DNA of 64,000 nt. Source: Bacteroidetes bacterium UBA1941 (GTDB lineage Bacteria; Bacteroidota; Bacteroidia; Chitinophagales; LD1). The translations under genes were made by a program, and so were the position numbers. The stretch covers positions 190,056-254,055 of the forward strand of contig DDEZ01000010.1 of the NCBI GenBank assembly GCA_002336805.1, read 5' to 3'. Under the pieces are notes generated by a model. That model was not told the origin of the DNA, did no database searches, and saw only the letters and a list, made by a program, of their open reading frames with translations. Shown here in pieces: positions 41,869 to 51,292 of the stretch (positions within the stretch are counted from its first letter, which is position 1; each line of letters starts with the position of its first letter).

Positions 41869-43410
41869 ATGCAAGAAAAAATACTGATCGTAGACTTCGG
41901 TTCGCAGTATACACAGCTCATAGCACGTCGCATCCGCGAGTCTGAGGTCTACTGCGAGATAGTACCTTTCAATAAAATCCCAACGCTGACACCTGACATC
42001 AAGGGGGTGATCCTCTCCGGATCGCCAGCTTCGGTGCGGGATGAGAGTGCACCGGATATAGATATAGAGCAGCTGACCGATCAGGTACCGCTGCTGGGTG
42101 TGTGCTATGGTGCACAGCTGCTGGCCCAAAAGTTTGGCGGCAAGGTGGAGAAAAGCGACAAGCGTGAATATGGCCGGGCGCACCTGGATATACAAGACTA
42201 TGGTACAAAGCTCTTCGAAGGCGTGCCTGACCACTCGCAGATATGGATGAGCCATGGCGACTCTATCACATCGGTCGGCGATAGGTTTCAGATAGTAGCA
42301 AAATCTGACTCTATACCGGTAGCTGCTTTTCAGGCAAAGGACAAGGCTTTCGGCAATATCGTTTATGGCATTCAGTTTCACCCTGAGGTATATCACTCTA
42401 CCGACGGGCACAAGATCCTGAATAACTTCCTCTTTGGCGTATGTGGGCTGGCACACAAGTGGACTCCGGCATCATTTGTTGCCGAGACTGTAGCTGGTTT
42501 GAAAGAACAAATAGGTGAGGAGCATGTACTGCTCGGCCTCTCCGGTGGTGTAGACTCCTCTGTAGCGGCACTGCTGCTGCAAAGGGCTGTAGGCACAAAC
42601 CTGCTTTGTATATTCGTAGACAATGGTCTGCTGCGCAAGAATGAGTTTGAAGGAGTGCTGGAGCAGTATAAAGGAATGGGCCTGAATGTGGTCGGTGTGC
42701 GTGCGGGAGATAAATTTCTGTCAGAGCTGGCAGGGGTGACAGATCCGGAGCAGAAGCGCAAGATCATAGGCCGTGTATTCATAGAAGTATTTGAAGCGGA
42801 AGCTAATAAGCATCCTGAGGTGAAATGGCTGGCACAGGGCACTATCTATCCGGATGTGATAGAGTCGGTATCTGTGAAAGGGCCATCTATGACCATCAAG
42901 TCTCACCACAATGTGGGCGGCCTGCCTGACAGGCTAAATCTGAAACTGGTAGAGCCGCTGAGGTTACTCTTCAAAGACGAAGTGCGCCGCGCCGGCAAAG
43001 AGCTGGGACTGCATCCGGATATCCTGCACAGGCATCCTTTCCCGGGGCCAGGGCTGGCAGTACGCATACTCGGCGATATCACGCCGGAGAAAGTACGCAT
43101 CCTGCAGGAGGCAGACCATATATTCATAGGTAACCTGAAGAAATATGAGCTATACGATCAGGTATGGCAGGCTGGTGTGATCCTGACGCCTATCAAGGCC
43201 GTAGGGGTGATGGGCGATGAGCGTACATACGAGAATGTAGTAGCGCTACGCGCCGTAAACTCTACTGACGGCATGACCGCAGACTGGTCTCACCTGCCGT
43301 ATGAGTTTCTGGCAAAGACGTCTAACGAGATCATCAATAACGTGCGCGGCATCAATCGCGTAGTGTACGACATCAGCTCCAAGCCACCTGCTACGATAGA
43401 GTGGGAGTAA
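41869..43410 (+). CDS. guaA: GMP synthase (glutamine-hydrolysing)
   Basis: Converts XMP to GMP with ATP and ammonia from glutamine. The 513-residue protein has the N-terminal class I glutamine amidotransferase domain (GVCYGAQLLAQ with nucleophile Cys, FHPEVYHS with the catalytic His/Glu), then the ATP-pyrophosphatase P-loop LSGGVDSSVAALLL, and the C-terminal dimerisation domain ending in VVYDISSKPPATIEWE. The last residues are the family hallmark. It is preceded by the palindrome and a near-leaderless promoter. Confidence 0.97.
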   Translation: MQEKILIVDFGSQYTQLIARRIRESEVYCEIVPFNKIPTLTPDIKGVILSGSPASVRDESAPDIDIEQLTDQVPLLGVCYGAQLLAQKFGGKVEKSDKREYGRAHLDIQDYGTKLFEGVPDHSQIWMSHGDSITSVGDRFQIVAKSDSIPVAAFQAKDKAFGNIVYGIQFHPEVYHSTDGHKILNNFLFGVCGLAHKWTPASFVAETVAGLKEQIGEEHVLLGLSGGVDSSVAALLLQRAVGTNLLCIFVDNGLLRKNEFEGVLEQYKGMGLNVVGVRAGDKFLSELAGVTDPEQKRKIIGRVFIEVFEAEANKHPEVKWLAQGTIYPDVIESVSVKGPSMTIKSHHNVGGLPDRLNLKLVEPLRLLFKDEVRRAGKELGLHPDILHRHPFPGPGLAVRILGDITPEKVRILQEADHIFIGNLKKYELYDQVWQAGVILTPIKAVGVMGDERTYENVVALRAVNSTDGMTADWSHLPYEFLAKTSNEIINNVRGINRVVYDISSKPPATIEWE

Positions 43411-43533
43411 GCTAACAACTGTTAGTTTGCGGGTCTTCCTGCTTCCTGCAGATATATACCTGTGATCAGGAACCATTGGTAGATGCAATGTGTTTTTGAG
43501 TAATATAGTACTAAGAAACCAAGCCCGACTGTT

Positions 43534-44919
43534 ATGAAACAAGTGCGCCTCTATCTGGCTATTGTATTGCCGCTGTTAACTGGGATAGCGGCTATCACTT
43601 ATGTAGGCGGCTACGCGTATCCGGCTGTGATAGCGCACCATGAGATTGATTTTAGCCTAAAGCATAACCTCTCTGCTGCCTTTGACAACCCGCTGTCACT
43701 CGCACTGCTGCAGCTGATCATCATCCTCTTTGCTGCAAAAGGGATGGGCTGGATCTTTACTAAAATAGGCCAGCAGTCTGTGATGGGAGAGATAGTGGCC
43801 GGCATTCTGCTGGGGCCATCACTGCTAGGGTGGGTGGCGCCGGATGTGGCTGCGGCGCTATTCCCCAAAGAGTCTCTGACATACCTGGGCATACTGAGTC
43901 AGTTAGGACTTTTGCTTTTTATGTTTGTGATCGGTATGGAGCTGGATCTGGACTCTATCCGTGAAAAATTTGGTGAGTCCATAGTCATCAGCCATAGCAG
44001 TATCGTAGTGCCTTTCTTTCTGGGTACCGGCTTTGCCTGGTTTACCTATGAGCGGTTTGGAGTAGACAAGACCGGGTTTGTGGCTTATTCTCTCTTTATG
44101 GGAATCGCGATGAGTATTACGGCTTTTCCCGTCTTGGCTCGTATCGTGCGGGAGCGTGGCATAGCTACCCGGCCTACTGGCATAATGGCACTGATGTGTG
44201 CTGCTATCAATGATGTGACGGCCTGGTGCATACTGCCGGTAGTGGTAGCTATCACCAAGGCGGAAAGCTTTCACGGCGTGATAGTCACATTTATACTGAC
44301 ACTGACCTACGTGCTGCTGATGATCCTATGGGTGAAACCGGTACTGGCGCGGTACTATGCACGCCAGCAGGCACAGGAGCACAAGCGTGGTGTGGAGTTT
44401 ATAGCGGTCTCTATGTTTGTACTGCTGGCCTCTTCCCTGGCATCTGAGATCATAGGCATACATGCGCTGTTTGGCGCATTTATAGCCGGAGCGGTACTAC
44501 CTACCAACCGCGACCTGCGGCATAGCCTGACCGAGAGGCTGGAAGGAGTGAGCGTATCTCTGCTGCTGCCTATATTTTTTGTGATCACGGGGCTGCGCAC
44601 CAAAATAGATGTACTCTCAGATACTGCACTATGGCCGATATTTGGATGTATCCTGCTGCTGGCTGTAGCGGGCAAACTGATCGGAAGCGCAGTAGCTGCG
44701 AGATTGTCGGGATTTGACTGGCGGGAGAGCCTGGAGATAGGCGCGCTGATGAATACACGCGGACTGATGGAGCTGATCGTACTCAATATCGGATATAACC
44801 TCGGAGTACTAAAACCGGAGGTGTTTACCATGATGGTATTCATGGCGCTGATCACCACCTTTATGACCGCTCCTATACTAAACTATCTGGAGCGATGGTC
44901 CGGCAAAAGCCACAATTAA
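43534..44919 (+). CDS. cation/proton antiporter, CPA2 (KefB-like) family
   Basis: A 461-residue membrane protein with about 13 helices and no cytoplasmic RCK/TrkA domain. MGEIVAGILLGPSLLGWVAP, LGLLLFMFVIGMELDLDSIR and FPVLARIVRERG are hallmark segments of the Na+/H+ or K+/H+ antiporter core; GALMNTRGLMELIVLNIGY marks the C-terminal half. The transported ion is not determined by the sequence. It has no close operon partner. Confidence 0.9.
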   Translation: MKQVRLYLAIVLPLLTGIAAITYVGGYAYPAVIAHHEIDFSLKHNLSAAFDNPLSLALLQLIIILFAAKGMGWIFTKIGQQSVMGEIVAGILLGPSLLGWVAPDVAAALFPKESLTYLGILSQLGLLLFMFVIGMELDLDSIREKFGESIVISHSSIVVPFFLGTGFAWFTYERFGVDKTGFVAYSLFMGIAMSITAFPVLARIVRERGIATRPTGIMALMCAAINDVTAWCILPVVVAITKAESFHGVIVTFILTLTYVLLMILWVKPVLARYYARQQAQEHKRGVEFIAVSMFVLLASSLASEIIGIHALFGAFIAGAVLPTNRDLRHSLTERLEGVSVSLLLPIFFVITGLRTKIDVLSDTALWPIFGCILLLAVAGKLIGSAVAARLSGFDWRESLEIGALMNTRGLMELIVLNIGYNLGVLKPEVFTMMVFMALITTFMTAPILNYLERWSGKSHN

Positions 44920-45025
44920 ACACTTGTTATTTCGTCTGTTAAAAAGTAAGCATTTCCCTGTTTGCACGTATATATTATGTGTGAGGATTGAGAATTCAGT
45001 GGTTTTATGTTTAGTTTCAAAAAAG

Positions 45026-45032
45026 AAAGGAG
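45026..45032 (+). promoter_or_regulatory. Shine-Dalgarno-like site AAAGGAG
   Basis: AAAGGAG lies 6 nt before the ATG at 45039. This is unusual here, because other genes in the window lack recognisable ribosome binding sites. Confidence 0.5.
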
Positions 45033-45038
45033 TCTAGT

Positions 45039-45332
45039 ATGGATCAATATCTGGTAGAGATGAGCCTCCCTGAGATGACGGAGGAGTTTATGGAGCTGAT
45101 ACCGGCGCAGCGGGCATTTGTAAATGAATGTATGGTGAAAGGTAGTATCCTTAGCTATTCGCTGGCTGAAGACAGGTCTAAGCTATGGATCGTCTTCTCG
45201 GCCAAATCACGAGTGGAGCTAATGAAAGTACTACATAAGTTTCCGGTGATAAAGTATGTGACAGTGAAGACCTTCCCGCTGATGTTTCACAACTCTATGG
45301 AGCTGATGCTGCCTGCTATATCGCTGAACTAA
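45039..45332 (+). CDS. muconolactone delta-isomerase-like (Dabb-fold) protein
   Basis: A 97-residue protein. MDQYLVEMSLPEMTEEFMEL, an internal Glu/Cys stretch (FVNECMVKGSILSYSL) and the C-terminal KFPVIKYVTVKTFPLMFHN match the small ferredoxin-like fold of muconolactone isomerase and YciI proteins. There are no other aromatic-degradation genes, so the isomerase activity is doubtful. Its end overlaps the end of the convergent fmt gene by 4 nt. It has a rare Shine-Dalgarno-like site. Confidence 0.7.
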   Translation: MDQYLVEMSLPEMTEEFMELIPAQRAFVNECMVKGSILSYSLAEDRSKLWIVFSAKSRVELMKVLHKFPVIKYVTVKTFPLMFHNSMELMLPAISLN

Positions 45333-46264
45333 GCTGACTGGATAGAACTGCCGTGACCGCGCAGGAACTCTTCTATACCCATCCTTTTCTTGCCTTCCAG
45401 CTGAATATCCAATAGATCGAGATAGCCATCTGTGCAGTAGTAGCGCAGGAATGTCTTGCCATCTGTATCCGGCACTCCGATAGGCATATTGTGGGCTATC
45501 TCCCGCTTTTCAGCTTTATATATCTTGATAGTCTTGCTGTAGATGCTGGTCCACGCAGTTGGGTAGGGACTGAGGCCCCGGATGAGATTATAGATCGAGG
45601 CGGCGTCTTTATTCCAATCTATGCTGCCGGTCTCCTTATTGATCTTAGGTGCGTGCTTGATATCTATGATATGGTCCTGAGGTATCTGCGGATAGTCGCC
45701 ATCTGCTATCGCATCTATGGTGCGCAGCAGCGTATACTTGCCCACATCCATCAGCTCATGGTACAGTTCGCCTACGTTCTCATCATCGCGTATGGCGACC
45801 TTGTCCTGGTGTATGATCATACCGGTGTCTATCTCATGGCGTAGCCGGAATGTGGTGACACCAGTTTCTTTCTCACCGTTGATGATTGCCCAGTTGATCG
45901 GTGCTGCGCCACGGTACTGGGGCAGGAGGGAGGCATGGAGATTGATAGTGCCAAGTGGTGGCATATTCCATACCAGCTCAGGCAGCATGCGGAAAGCTAC
46001 GACCACAAAGATATCTGCCTGTATATCGCGCAGCTGATGGAGGAAATGTTCATTCTTGAGTTTCTCAGGTTGTAGCAGGCGGATATTATTGGCTACGGCA
46101 TATTTCTTGACCTCAGACTCCGAGAGATGCATGCCACGGCCGGCTGGTTTGTCTGGCGCAGTAATGACGGCGGCTACCTCATGGCGTGAGTGATGCAGGA
46201 TGTCGAGCATGGCTACGGCAAACTCAGGAGTACCCAGGAAAACGATCTTTAATGGACGGGACAT
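45329..46264 (-). CDS. fmt: methionyl-tRNA formyltransferase
   Basis: Formylates the initiator methionyl-tRNA with 10-formyltetrahydrofolate. The 311-residue protein has IVFLGTPEFAVAML at the N-terminus, the formyl-transfer motif INLHASLLPQYRGAAPINWA (Asn and His of the catalytic site) and ETGVTTFRL with the DTGMI segment, followed by a C-terminal tRNA-binding domain. ATG 46264 (MSRPLKIVFLG) is the family start. The convergent neighbour overlaps by 4 nt. No def gene is adjacent. Confidence 0.95.
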   Translation of the reverse strand: MSRPLKIVFLGTPEFAVAMLDILHHSRHEVAAVITAPDKPAGRGMHLSESEVKKYAVANNIRLLQPEKLKNEHFLHQLRDIQADIFVVVAFRMLPELVWNMPPLGTINLHASLLPQYRGAAPINWAIINGEKETGVTTFRLRHEIDTGMIIHQDKVAIRDDENVGELYHELMDVGKYTLLRTIDAIADGDYPQIPQDHIIDIKHAPKINKETGSIDWNKDAASIYNLIRGLSPYPTAWTSIYSKTIKIYKAEKREIAHNMPIGVPDTDGKTFLRYYCTDGYLDLLDIQLEGKKRMGIEEFLRGHGSSIQSA

Positions 46265-46395
46265 GATCAATGTATTGCGTGTCAAAGAACGTGAATTTGC
46301 TTAAACATCTGAGAGAAGTTATCCAACTGACAAGGCGCTCTAAAAAAATAGCGCAGCAGGTGCCGCGCTATGGTGAAGATATTTTTTGTCTTTGC

Positions 46396-49300
46396 CTATT
46401 TGCCCCCGGCTGGTGTGGTGACAGGCCGGCGGCTGGAGGCTGGCTTGACCAGTGAGCGCTCATTATTCTCTTTTTGCAACTGGATATAATCGATGAAACC
46501 AGCAGGCATAGGAGTGGGCTTCCAGTTCCGCTTCATCTCCTCCTGGAGCTTCACAGCGGCATCATAGTCTACAGGTGGCGCTACGGCATCCTGATTGTAC
46601 TTGCGGGTATCGCCGGGTCCCCATACAGGGTCGCAGCCAAAGCGATGATCCTGGAAGTGGAGGCGCTTAGCTACAAGCCTCCAGCTGAAGGCTGCATCAG
46701 AGCGCCCGCTGTTCTTCTCATGTACGGTGAAAGATGTATGTGTCTTGGTGACAAATACCTCCTGGCTCTCTCCCTCCATCTGGATGAATACGTGCATAGG
46801 GTGAGTGTCGTCTATGAATACTGTTTCCAGGAAAAGCTTGTCCAGTTCTACAGTGCATTCACCATTGTTGAGGTGCCCTTCGCCAAAGTCTTCAAACCAC
46901 ACCTCCGGGCTTTCATTGACGTACAGCAGCTGATTGCCCACGCTGGTGCCTACAGAGGCTGATTTGGTGCCGTTTGCTATGACGTGATTGCCATTGAAAT
47001 AGCCGCTATAGTTGGCGTTGTTTGTTCGCCAGCCTACTACTGCTATGTCCTGATTGCCTGTCGGTATACCACCACCAAAACCGATCCCTACCACACCCAG
47101 GCCATAGGCAGATCCATTGTATGATCCATAGACACCCATATGCTGCGCTCCTGATGTGATAGCGTTATATCCTGTCACACCAGCACCGGCATTGGTAGCT
47201 GCAGGTGTGGATACCACTCCATAAACACCTGTGCGCGTACTGCTCGTAGAGGTGCCATTAAAATTACCCAGTGCACCAGCTCCTGTGCCGGATCCGCCAT
47301 AGACACCTTGTACTGCTGAGAATGCAGTGCTGGACGTAGAGAGGATCTCCCCCCATGTGCCTGCGCCTCCAGCTACACCACAGTAGCCATTGACTGCAAA
47401 ATTAAGCGAGGCCGTCGCCACACCATCCAAGAGATCTCCCGCATAGGGAGAGCCAGTGGCTCCAGCTACTATCTCTCCATCGGTAGGGTTGATACGCATA
47501 CGTTCCAAGTTGTTGCTATAAAGTTTAAACGGCTGGGCATTGGTAGTGCCGATGAAATCGGTGCTGACAGCAGCGTTGCCGGTTGTTTTCCAGAAGAGGC
47601 CATTAGTTGTTTGTGCCTCCCATTGGCTGCTGGTGCCATTATAGACCATGATCTGGCCGGCAGTAGGGGCCGTAGGTGAGACTGCGGTACCTTGCAGCGC
47701 GATCACTTTAGGATTAGGATAGGTGCCGCTGAGGTCTCCACCTGCGGTACCCAAGGGGCCCGTAGGACCTGTGATACCTTGTGCGCCTGTCGGTCCCTGT
47801 GAGCCTACTGCACCGTCATTACCTGTAGGTCCCTGATTGCCCGTAGGGCCTTGTAAGCCTTGCGCTCCGGTAGGTCCAGCGCTACCCTGCGCACCCGTTG
47901 GCCCTTGCAAACCTTGTGTACCGGTGGCTCCAGCTATACCTTGAATACCTTGAGGACCTGTAGGGCCTGCGACTCCGGCTGTACCTTGTGCGCCTGTAGG
48001 ACCTTGTATACCTTGTGCGCCTGTAGGACCTACTGGGCCATCATTTCCCGTGGCACCCTGTGTACCTGTTGGGCCTTGTATGCCCTGGGCTCCAGTTGGA
48101 CCGGCTATGCCTTGGATACCTTGAGCACCTGTAGGGCCTGCAACACCGGCAATGCCTTGCGCTCCTGTTGGGCCTTGTATACCTTGAGGGCCAGTAGCGC
48201 CGGCAGTACCATCATTGCCCGAGGGACCTGTAGGACCGGTGGCTCCGCCATTTCCTGTCGGTCCCTGAGCTCCGGCAGCTCCAGCATTACCTTGAGCTCC
48301 CGTTGGTCCTTGTAAGCCTTGTGGCCCTGCAGCGCCTGCTGCGCCATCAATACCAGATGGACCTTGCAAGCCTGTGGCGCCTTGCGCACCAGCAGGACCT
48401 GCTATACCTTGGATGCCCTGCGCACCGGTAGGACCAGCAACACCAGCGGTGCCTTGTGCGCCTGTCGGGCCTTGTAAGCCTTGCGGACCTGTAGCTCCTG
48501 CTACACCATCAATACCTGAAGGACCTTGCAGACCTGTGGCGCCTTGTGCACCGGCAGGACCTGTAGGACCAGCAACACCGGCGGCGCCTTGTGCTCCTGT
48601 GGGGCCTTGCAAGCCTTGAGGACCCGTAGCACCGGCGGCGCCATCCACACCTGATGGACCTTGCAAGCCCGTGGCACCTTGCGCACCCGCAGGACCTGCT
48701 ATACCTTGAGCACCGGTAGGGCCAGTAACTCCGGCAGTACCTTGTGCTCCTGTTGGGCCTTGTAAACCTTGAGGACCTGTAGCACCGGCTGCGCCATCCA
48801 CGCCTGATGGACCTTGCAAGCCTGTGGCACCTTGTGCACCGGCAGGACCTGCTGTACCTTGGATGCCCTGCGCACCAGTAGGACCAGCAACACCGGCGGA
48901 ACCTTGTGCGCCTGTTGGGCCTTGTAAGCCTTGAGGGCCCGTAGCACCGGCGATACCATCACTGCCTGATGGGCCCGTAGGGCCTGTGGCTCCGCCACCC
49001 GCACCAGTTGCTCCCGTTGGGCCAGTAGCGCCGGTATTGCCAGCCGATCCCTGCAAGCCCTGTGGTCCGGTTGGACCATTGCTACCTTGTACACCGGCAG
49101 GACCCTGAAGGCCTTGCGGGCCTGTGGCACCTGGTAAGCCATCATTGCCAGCTGGACCGGTAGCACCGTTATTTCCTGAAGGACCTTGCGCTCCTGTAGC
49201 TCCTTGTGCACCCTGTGGGCCGACAGCGCCATCATTACCAGATGGACCTGTCGGACCGGTGGCGCCACCGCCTACACCGGTAGGTCCTGTAGGACCAGTG

Positions 49301-50724
49301 GCTCCGCTATTACCTGCAGCGCCTTGCGCTCCTGTAGCTCCTTGTGAACCTTGTGGGCCTGCTGCGCCGTCATTACCAGATGGCCCTGTCGGGCCAGTGG
49401 CGCCGCCGCCTACGCCTGAGGGACCCGTAGGGCCGGTGACTCCATTATTACCTGTAGTACCTTGGGCTCCTGTCGGTCCTTGGGTACCTTGCGGACCTAT
49501 AGCTCCATCATTGCCAGATGGACCGGTTGGGCCGGTGGCACCACCGCCTACACCTGTAGGTCCTGTAGGACCAGTGGCTCCGCTGTTACCTGTGGCGCCT
49601 TGAGCACCTGCAGGTCCTTGTGAACCTTGTGGACCAGCAGCGCCATCATTACCGGATGGACCTGTCGGGCCGGTAGCACCACCGCCTACACCTGTAGGTC
49701 CTGTTGGGCCAGTAGCTCCATTGTTACCTGTAGCGCCTGGGGCACCTGTAGGTCCTTGTGAACCTTGTGGACCAGCAGCGCCATCATTACCGGATGGACC
49801 TGTCGGGCCAGTGGCGCCGCCGCCTACGCCTGAGGGACCTGTAGGGCCGGTGACTCCATTATTACCTGTAGTACCTTGGGCTCCTGTCGGTCCTTGGGTA
49901 CCTTGCGGACCTATAGCTCCATCATTGCCAGATGGGCCTGTTGGGCCAGTTGCTCCGCCACCTAGACCTGTAGGTCCGGTAACACCCGTAGCTCCAGATG
50001 CACCGGCAGACCCCTGAGGGCCTGTCGGACCTGTAACTCCCGGGTTACCATTCTGTCCTGTAGGGCCTGTAGGGCCATTTGCGCCAATAATTCCTTGAAT
50101 ACCTGTTGGTCCTGTGAATCCCTGTGGCCCGGTAGCGCCAGGATTTCCTGCCAAACCTTGCGGTCCGGTAGGACCTGTTACTCCTTGGTTACCATTTGTG
50201 CCTGTCAGACCTGTCGGACCATTGGCGCCGGTATTACCTGCCGGTCCCTGCGCGCCGGCGGTGCCCGGTGAACCCTGAGCACCTGTCGGGCCTGTAGCAC
50301 CTCTGGCACCAGTGGGGCCCGTAGATCCACCACCAGCATTGCCGGCAAAGAGGGCATAGGGTACGCTCATGAGCTGCTGCGTACCCATATCGGTGTAGTT
50401 AGTACCGCCATTGACATCACACTCCACCTGCAGGAATTTGGGGCCCGAGCCCCATGCTACCGTGCCAAGATTGCCACCACCGGTGCCTATCACACTATTG
50501 AAAAGGCCAAACTGATTAGTGGTCTGGGCATGCGTCTCCTGAAAGACGACTGTACCCGAGGCTGTCTGGTCGTGTATCGTAAACCGGATGGCAACATGCG
50601 CATTGGCTACTATGTTACCTTGCGCATTGCGGACTATGGTCTGGTAGTTAATGCCTTGCGGCGGAGCCTGCGCTGACAGGAGGGAATAGCAAAGCAGCAG
50701 GATAAATAGGTATCCATTCTTCAT
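46396..50724 (-). CDS. giant collagen-like surface protein
   Basis: A 1442-residue exported protein. A signal peptide (YLFILLLCYSLLSAQA) and a 110-residue beta domain common to Bacteroidota surface proteins (GINYQTIVRNAQGNIVANAH, MSVPYALFAG) are followed by about 860 residues of Gly-X-Y triplets (about residues 131-993), rich in GPT, GAT, GPQ and GAQ and thus able to form a collagen triple helix. A further 450-residue globular region follows (DLSGTYPNPKVIALQ, phage-tail-like; MRINPTDGEIVAGATGSPYA; several Gly-rich turns), ending in a basic tail. Long internal tandem repeats are present. It probably forms a trimeric fibre on the cell surface; the ligand is unknown. Confidence 0.88.
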   Translation of the reverse strand: MKNGYLFILLLCYSLLSAQAPPQGINYQTIVRNAQGNIVANAHVAIRFTIHDQTASGTVVFQETHAQTTNQFGLFNSVIGTGGGNLGTVAWGSGPKFLQVECDVNGGTNYTDMGTQQLMSVPYALFAGNAGGGSTGPTGARGATGPTGAQGSPGTAGAQGPAGNTGANGPTGLTGTNGNQGVTGPTGPQGLAGNPGATGPQGFTGPTGIQGIIGANGPTGPTGQNGNPGVTGPTGPQGSAGASGATGVTGPTGLGGGATGPTGPSGNDGAIGPQGTQGPTGAQGTTGNNGVTGPTGPSGVGGGATGPTGPSGNDGAAGPQGSQGPTGAPGATGNNGATGPTGPTGVGGGATGPTGPSGNDGAAGPQGSQGPAGAQGATGNSGATGPTGPTGVGGGATGPTGPSGNDGAIGPQGTQGPTGAQGTTGNNGVTGPTGPSGVGGGATGPTGPSGNDGAAGPQGSQGATGAQGAAGNSGATGPTGPTGVGGGATGPTGPSGNDGAVGPQGAQGATGAQGPSGNNGATGPAGNDGLPGATGPQGLQGPAGVQGSNGPTGPQGLQGSAGNTGATGPTGATGAGGGATGPTGPSGSDGIAGATGPQGLQGPTGAQGSAGVAGPTGAQGIQGTAGPAGAQGATGLQGPSGVDGAAGATGPQGLQGPTGAQGTAGVTGPTGAQGIAGPAGAQGATGLQGPSGVDGAAGATGPQGLQGPTGAQGAAGVAGPTGPAGAQGATGLQGPSGIDGVAGATGPQGLQGPTGAQGTAGVAGPTGAQGIQGIAGPAGAQGATGLQGPSGIDGAAGAAGPQGLQGPTGAQGNAGAAGAQGPTGNGGATGPTGPSGNDGTAGATGPQGIQGPTGAQGIAGVAGPTGAQGIQGIAGPTGAQGIQGPTGTQGATGNDGPVGPTGAQGIQGPTGAQGTAGVAGPTGPQGIQGIAGATGTQGLQGPTGAQGSAGPTGAQGLQGPTGNQGPTGNDGAVGSQGPTGAQGITGPTGPLGTAGGDLSGTYPNPKVIALQGTAVSPTAPTAGQIMVYNGTSSQWEAQTTNGLFWKTTGNAAVSTDFIGTTNAQPFKLYSNNLERMRINPTDGEIVAGATGSPYAGDLLDGVATASLNFAVNGYCGVAGGAGTWGEILSTSSTAFSAVQGVYGGSGTGAGALGNFNGTSTSSTRTGVYGVVSTPAATNAGAGVTGYNAITSGAQHMGVYGSYNGSAYGLGVVGIGFGGGIPTGNQDIAVVGWRTNNANYSGYFNGNHVIANGTKSASVGTSVGNQLLYVNESPEVWFEDFGEGHLNNGECTVELDKLFLETVFIDDTHPMHVFIQMEGESQEVFVTKTHTSFTVHEKNSGRSDAAFSWRLVAKRLHFQDHRFGCDPVWGPGDTRKYNQDAVAPPVDYDAAVKLQEEMKRNWKPTPMPAGFIDYIQLQKENNERSLVKPASSRRPVTTPAGGK
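48345..48960 (-). repeat. tandem collagen superrepeat, units of 135-162 bp
   Basis: The same marker (the codons of GPSG-V/I-DG) recurs at 48345, 48507, 48642, 48795 and 48957, giving unit lengths of 162, 135, 153 and 162 bp. All differ by multiples of 9 bp, so the Gly-X-Y register is kept. Units begin with GATGPQGLQGPTGAQG. Confidence 0.85.
49226..49966 (-). repeat. tandem collagen superrepeat with exact 138-bp period
   Basis: A marker codon string recurs at 49273, 49411, 49549, 49687, 49825 and 49963, always 138 bp apart. The encoded unit is 46 residues (15 triplets plus one extra residue in the segment GVGGGATG), so every unit shifts the Gly register by one position. Confidence 0.87.
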
Positions 50725-50862
50725 ACAGGAGGTTTTAGGGATTAGTACAGAATCGGAATTTAACAATCAGAGGGCAGAAAGTCAAGTTTCCCTTCAGTTT
50801 TTCAGTGAATACAAGATATCAGCAAGTTTATGGAATAAGGTATATTGAGGCATCCGGAATGT

Positions 50863-51225
50863 ATGATACAATACGGTATGCTCTGCATAATGCTATCTGC
50901 TGCTATCAGCGGAGTAGCTCAATCGAAGTCTGGCTGGCTGGATAGGTTCCCGGGTGGTGCGGATTCTCTGCAGCGCTTTGTGCAGGGACATCTGGTGTAT
51001 CCGGATACAGCGAGAGCCCTGAGCCGCGAAGGGAAGGTGATAGTCTCGTTTCATGTAAAGACGGATGGGACGCTGTCTGATGTAAAGGTAACGAAGCATA
51101 GCCACAGGCTACTGGATGCGGAGGTACTGCGCGTGATGGGTACAGTGCCAAGATGCAGGGTAGGGCCGCCGGATACGATTACCTATCGCATCCCCGTGGT
51201 CTTTATGCTGCGGCGTGATCTATAG
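50863..51225 (+). CDS. small secreted TonB_C domain protein
   Basis: A 120-residue protein with a hydrophobic N-terminus (MLCIMLSAAISGVAQ) and a single TonB_C-like domain (RFPGGADSLQRFVQGHLVYP, EGKVIVSFHVKTDGTLSDV, LLDAEVLRVMGTVPRC). It is the fourth such gene in the window and lies outside the cluster at 36.9-40.3 kb. ATG 50878 is an alternative start. It is separated from the ribosomal genes by a bidirectional terminator. Confidence 0.75.
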   Translation: MIQYGMLCIMLSAAISGVAQSKSGWLDRFPGGADSLQRFVQGHLVYPDTARALSREGKVIVSFHVKTDGTLSDVKVTKHSHRLLDAEVLRVMGTVPRCRVGPPDTITYRIPVVFMLRRDL

Positions 51226-51246
51226 CTGCAGCATATCACAAATACA

Positions 51247-51267
51247 AAAGCCCCATAGCGGGGCTTT
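51247..51267. terminator. bidirectional terminator between the TonB_C gene and rplV
   Basis: AAAGCCCC 51247-51254 pairs with GGGGCTTT 51260-51267 (loop ATAGC). It closes both convergent units, including the five-gene ribosomal block. Confidence 0.85.
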
Positions 51268-51292
51268 GTAGTAATATTGATATCAATACTGA

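Noticed and set aside
48345..49966. Regularly spaced repeats that might suggest a CRISPR array
   Set aside because: The repeats are coding, contiguous, and translate into Gly-X-Y triplets; there are no unique spacers and no cas genes.
47860..50017. Several plus- and minus-strand open frames rich in Pro, Cys, Ala or Gln in the collagen region
   Set aside because: They arise from the antisense or shifted frames of the Gly-X-Y repeats, which lack stop codons by composition.
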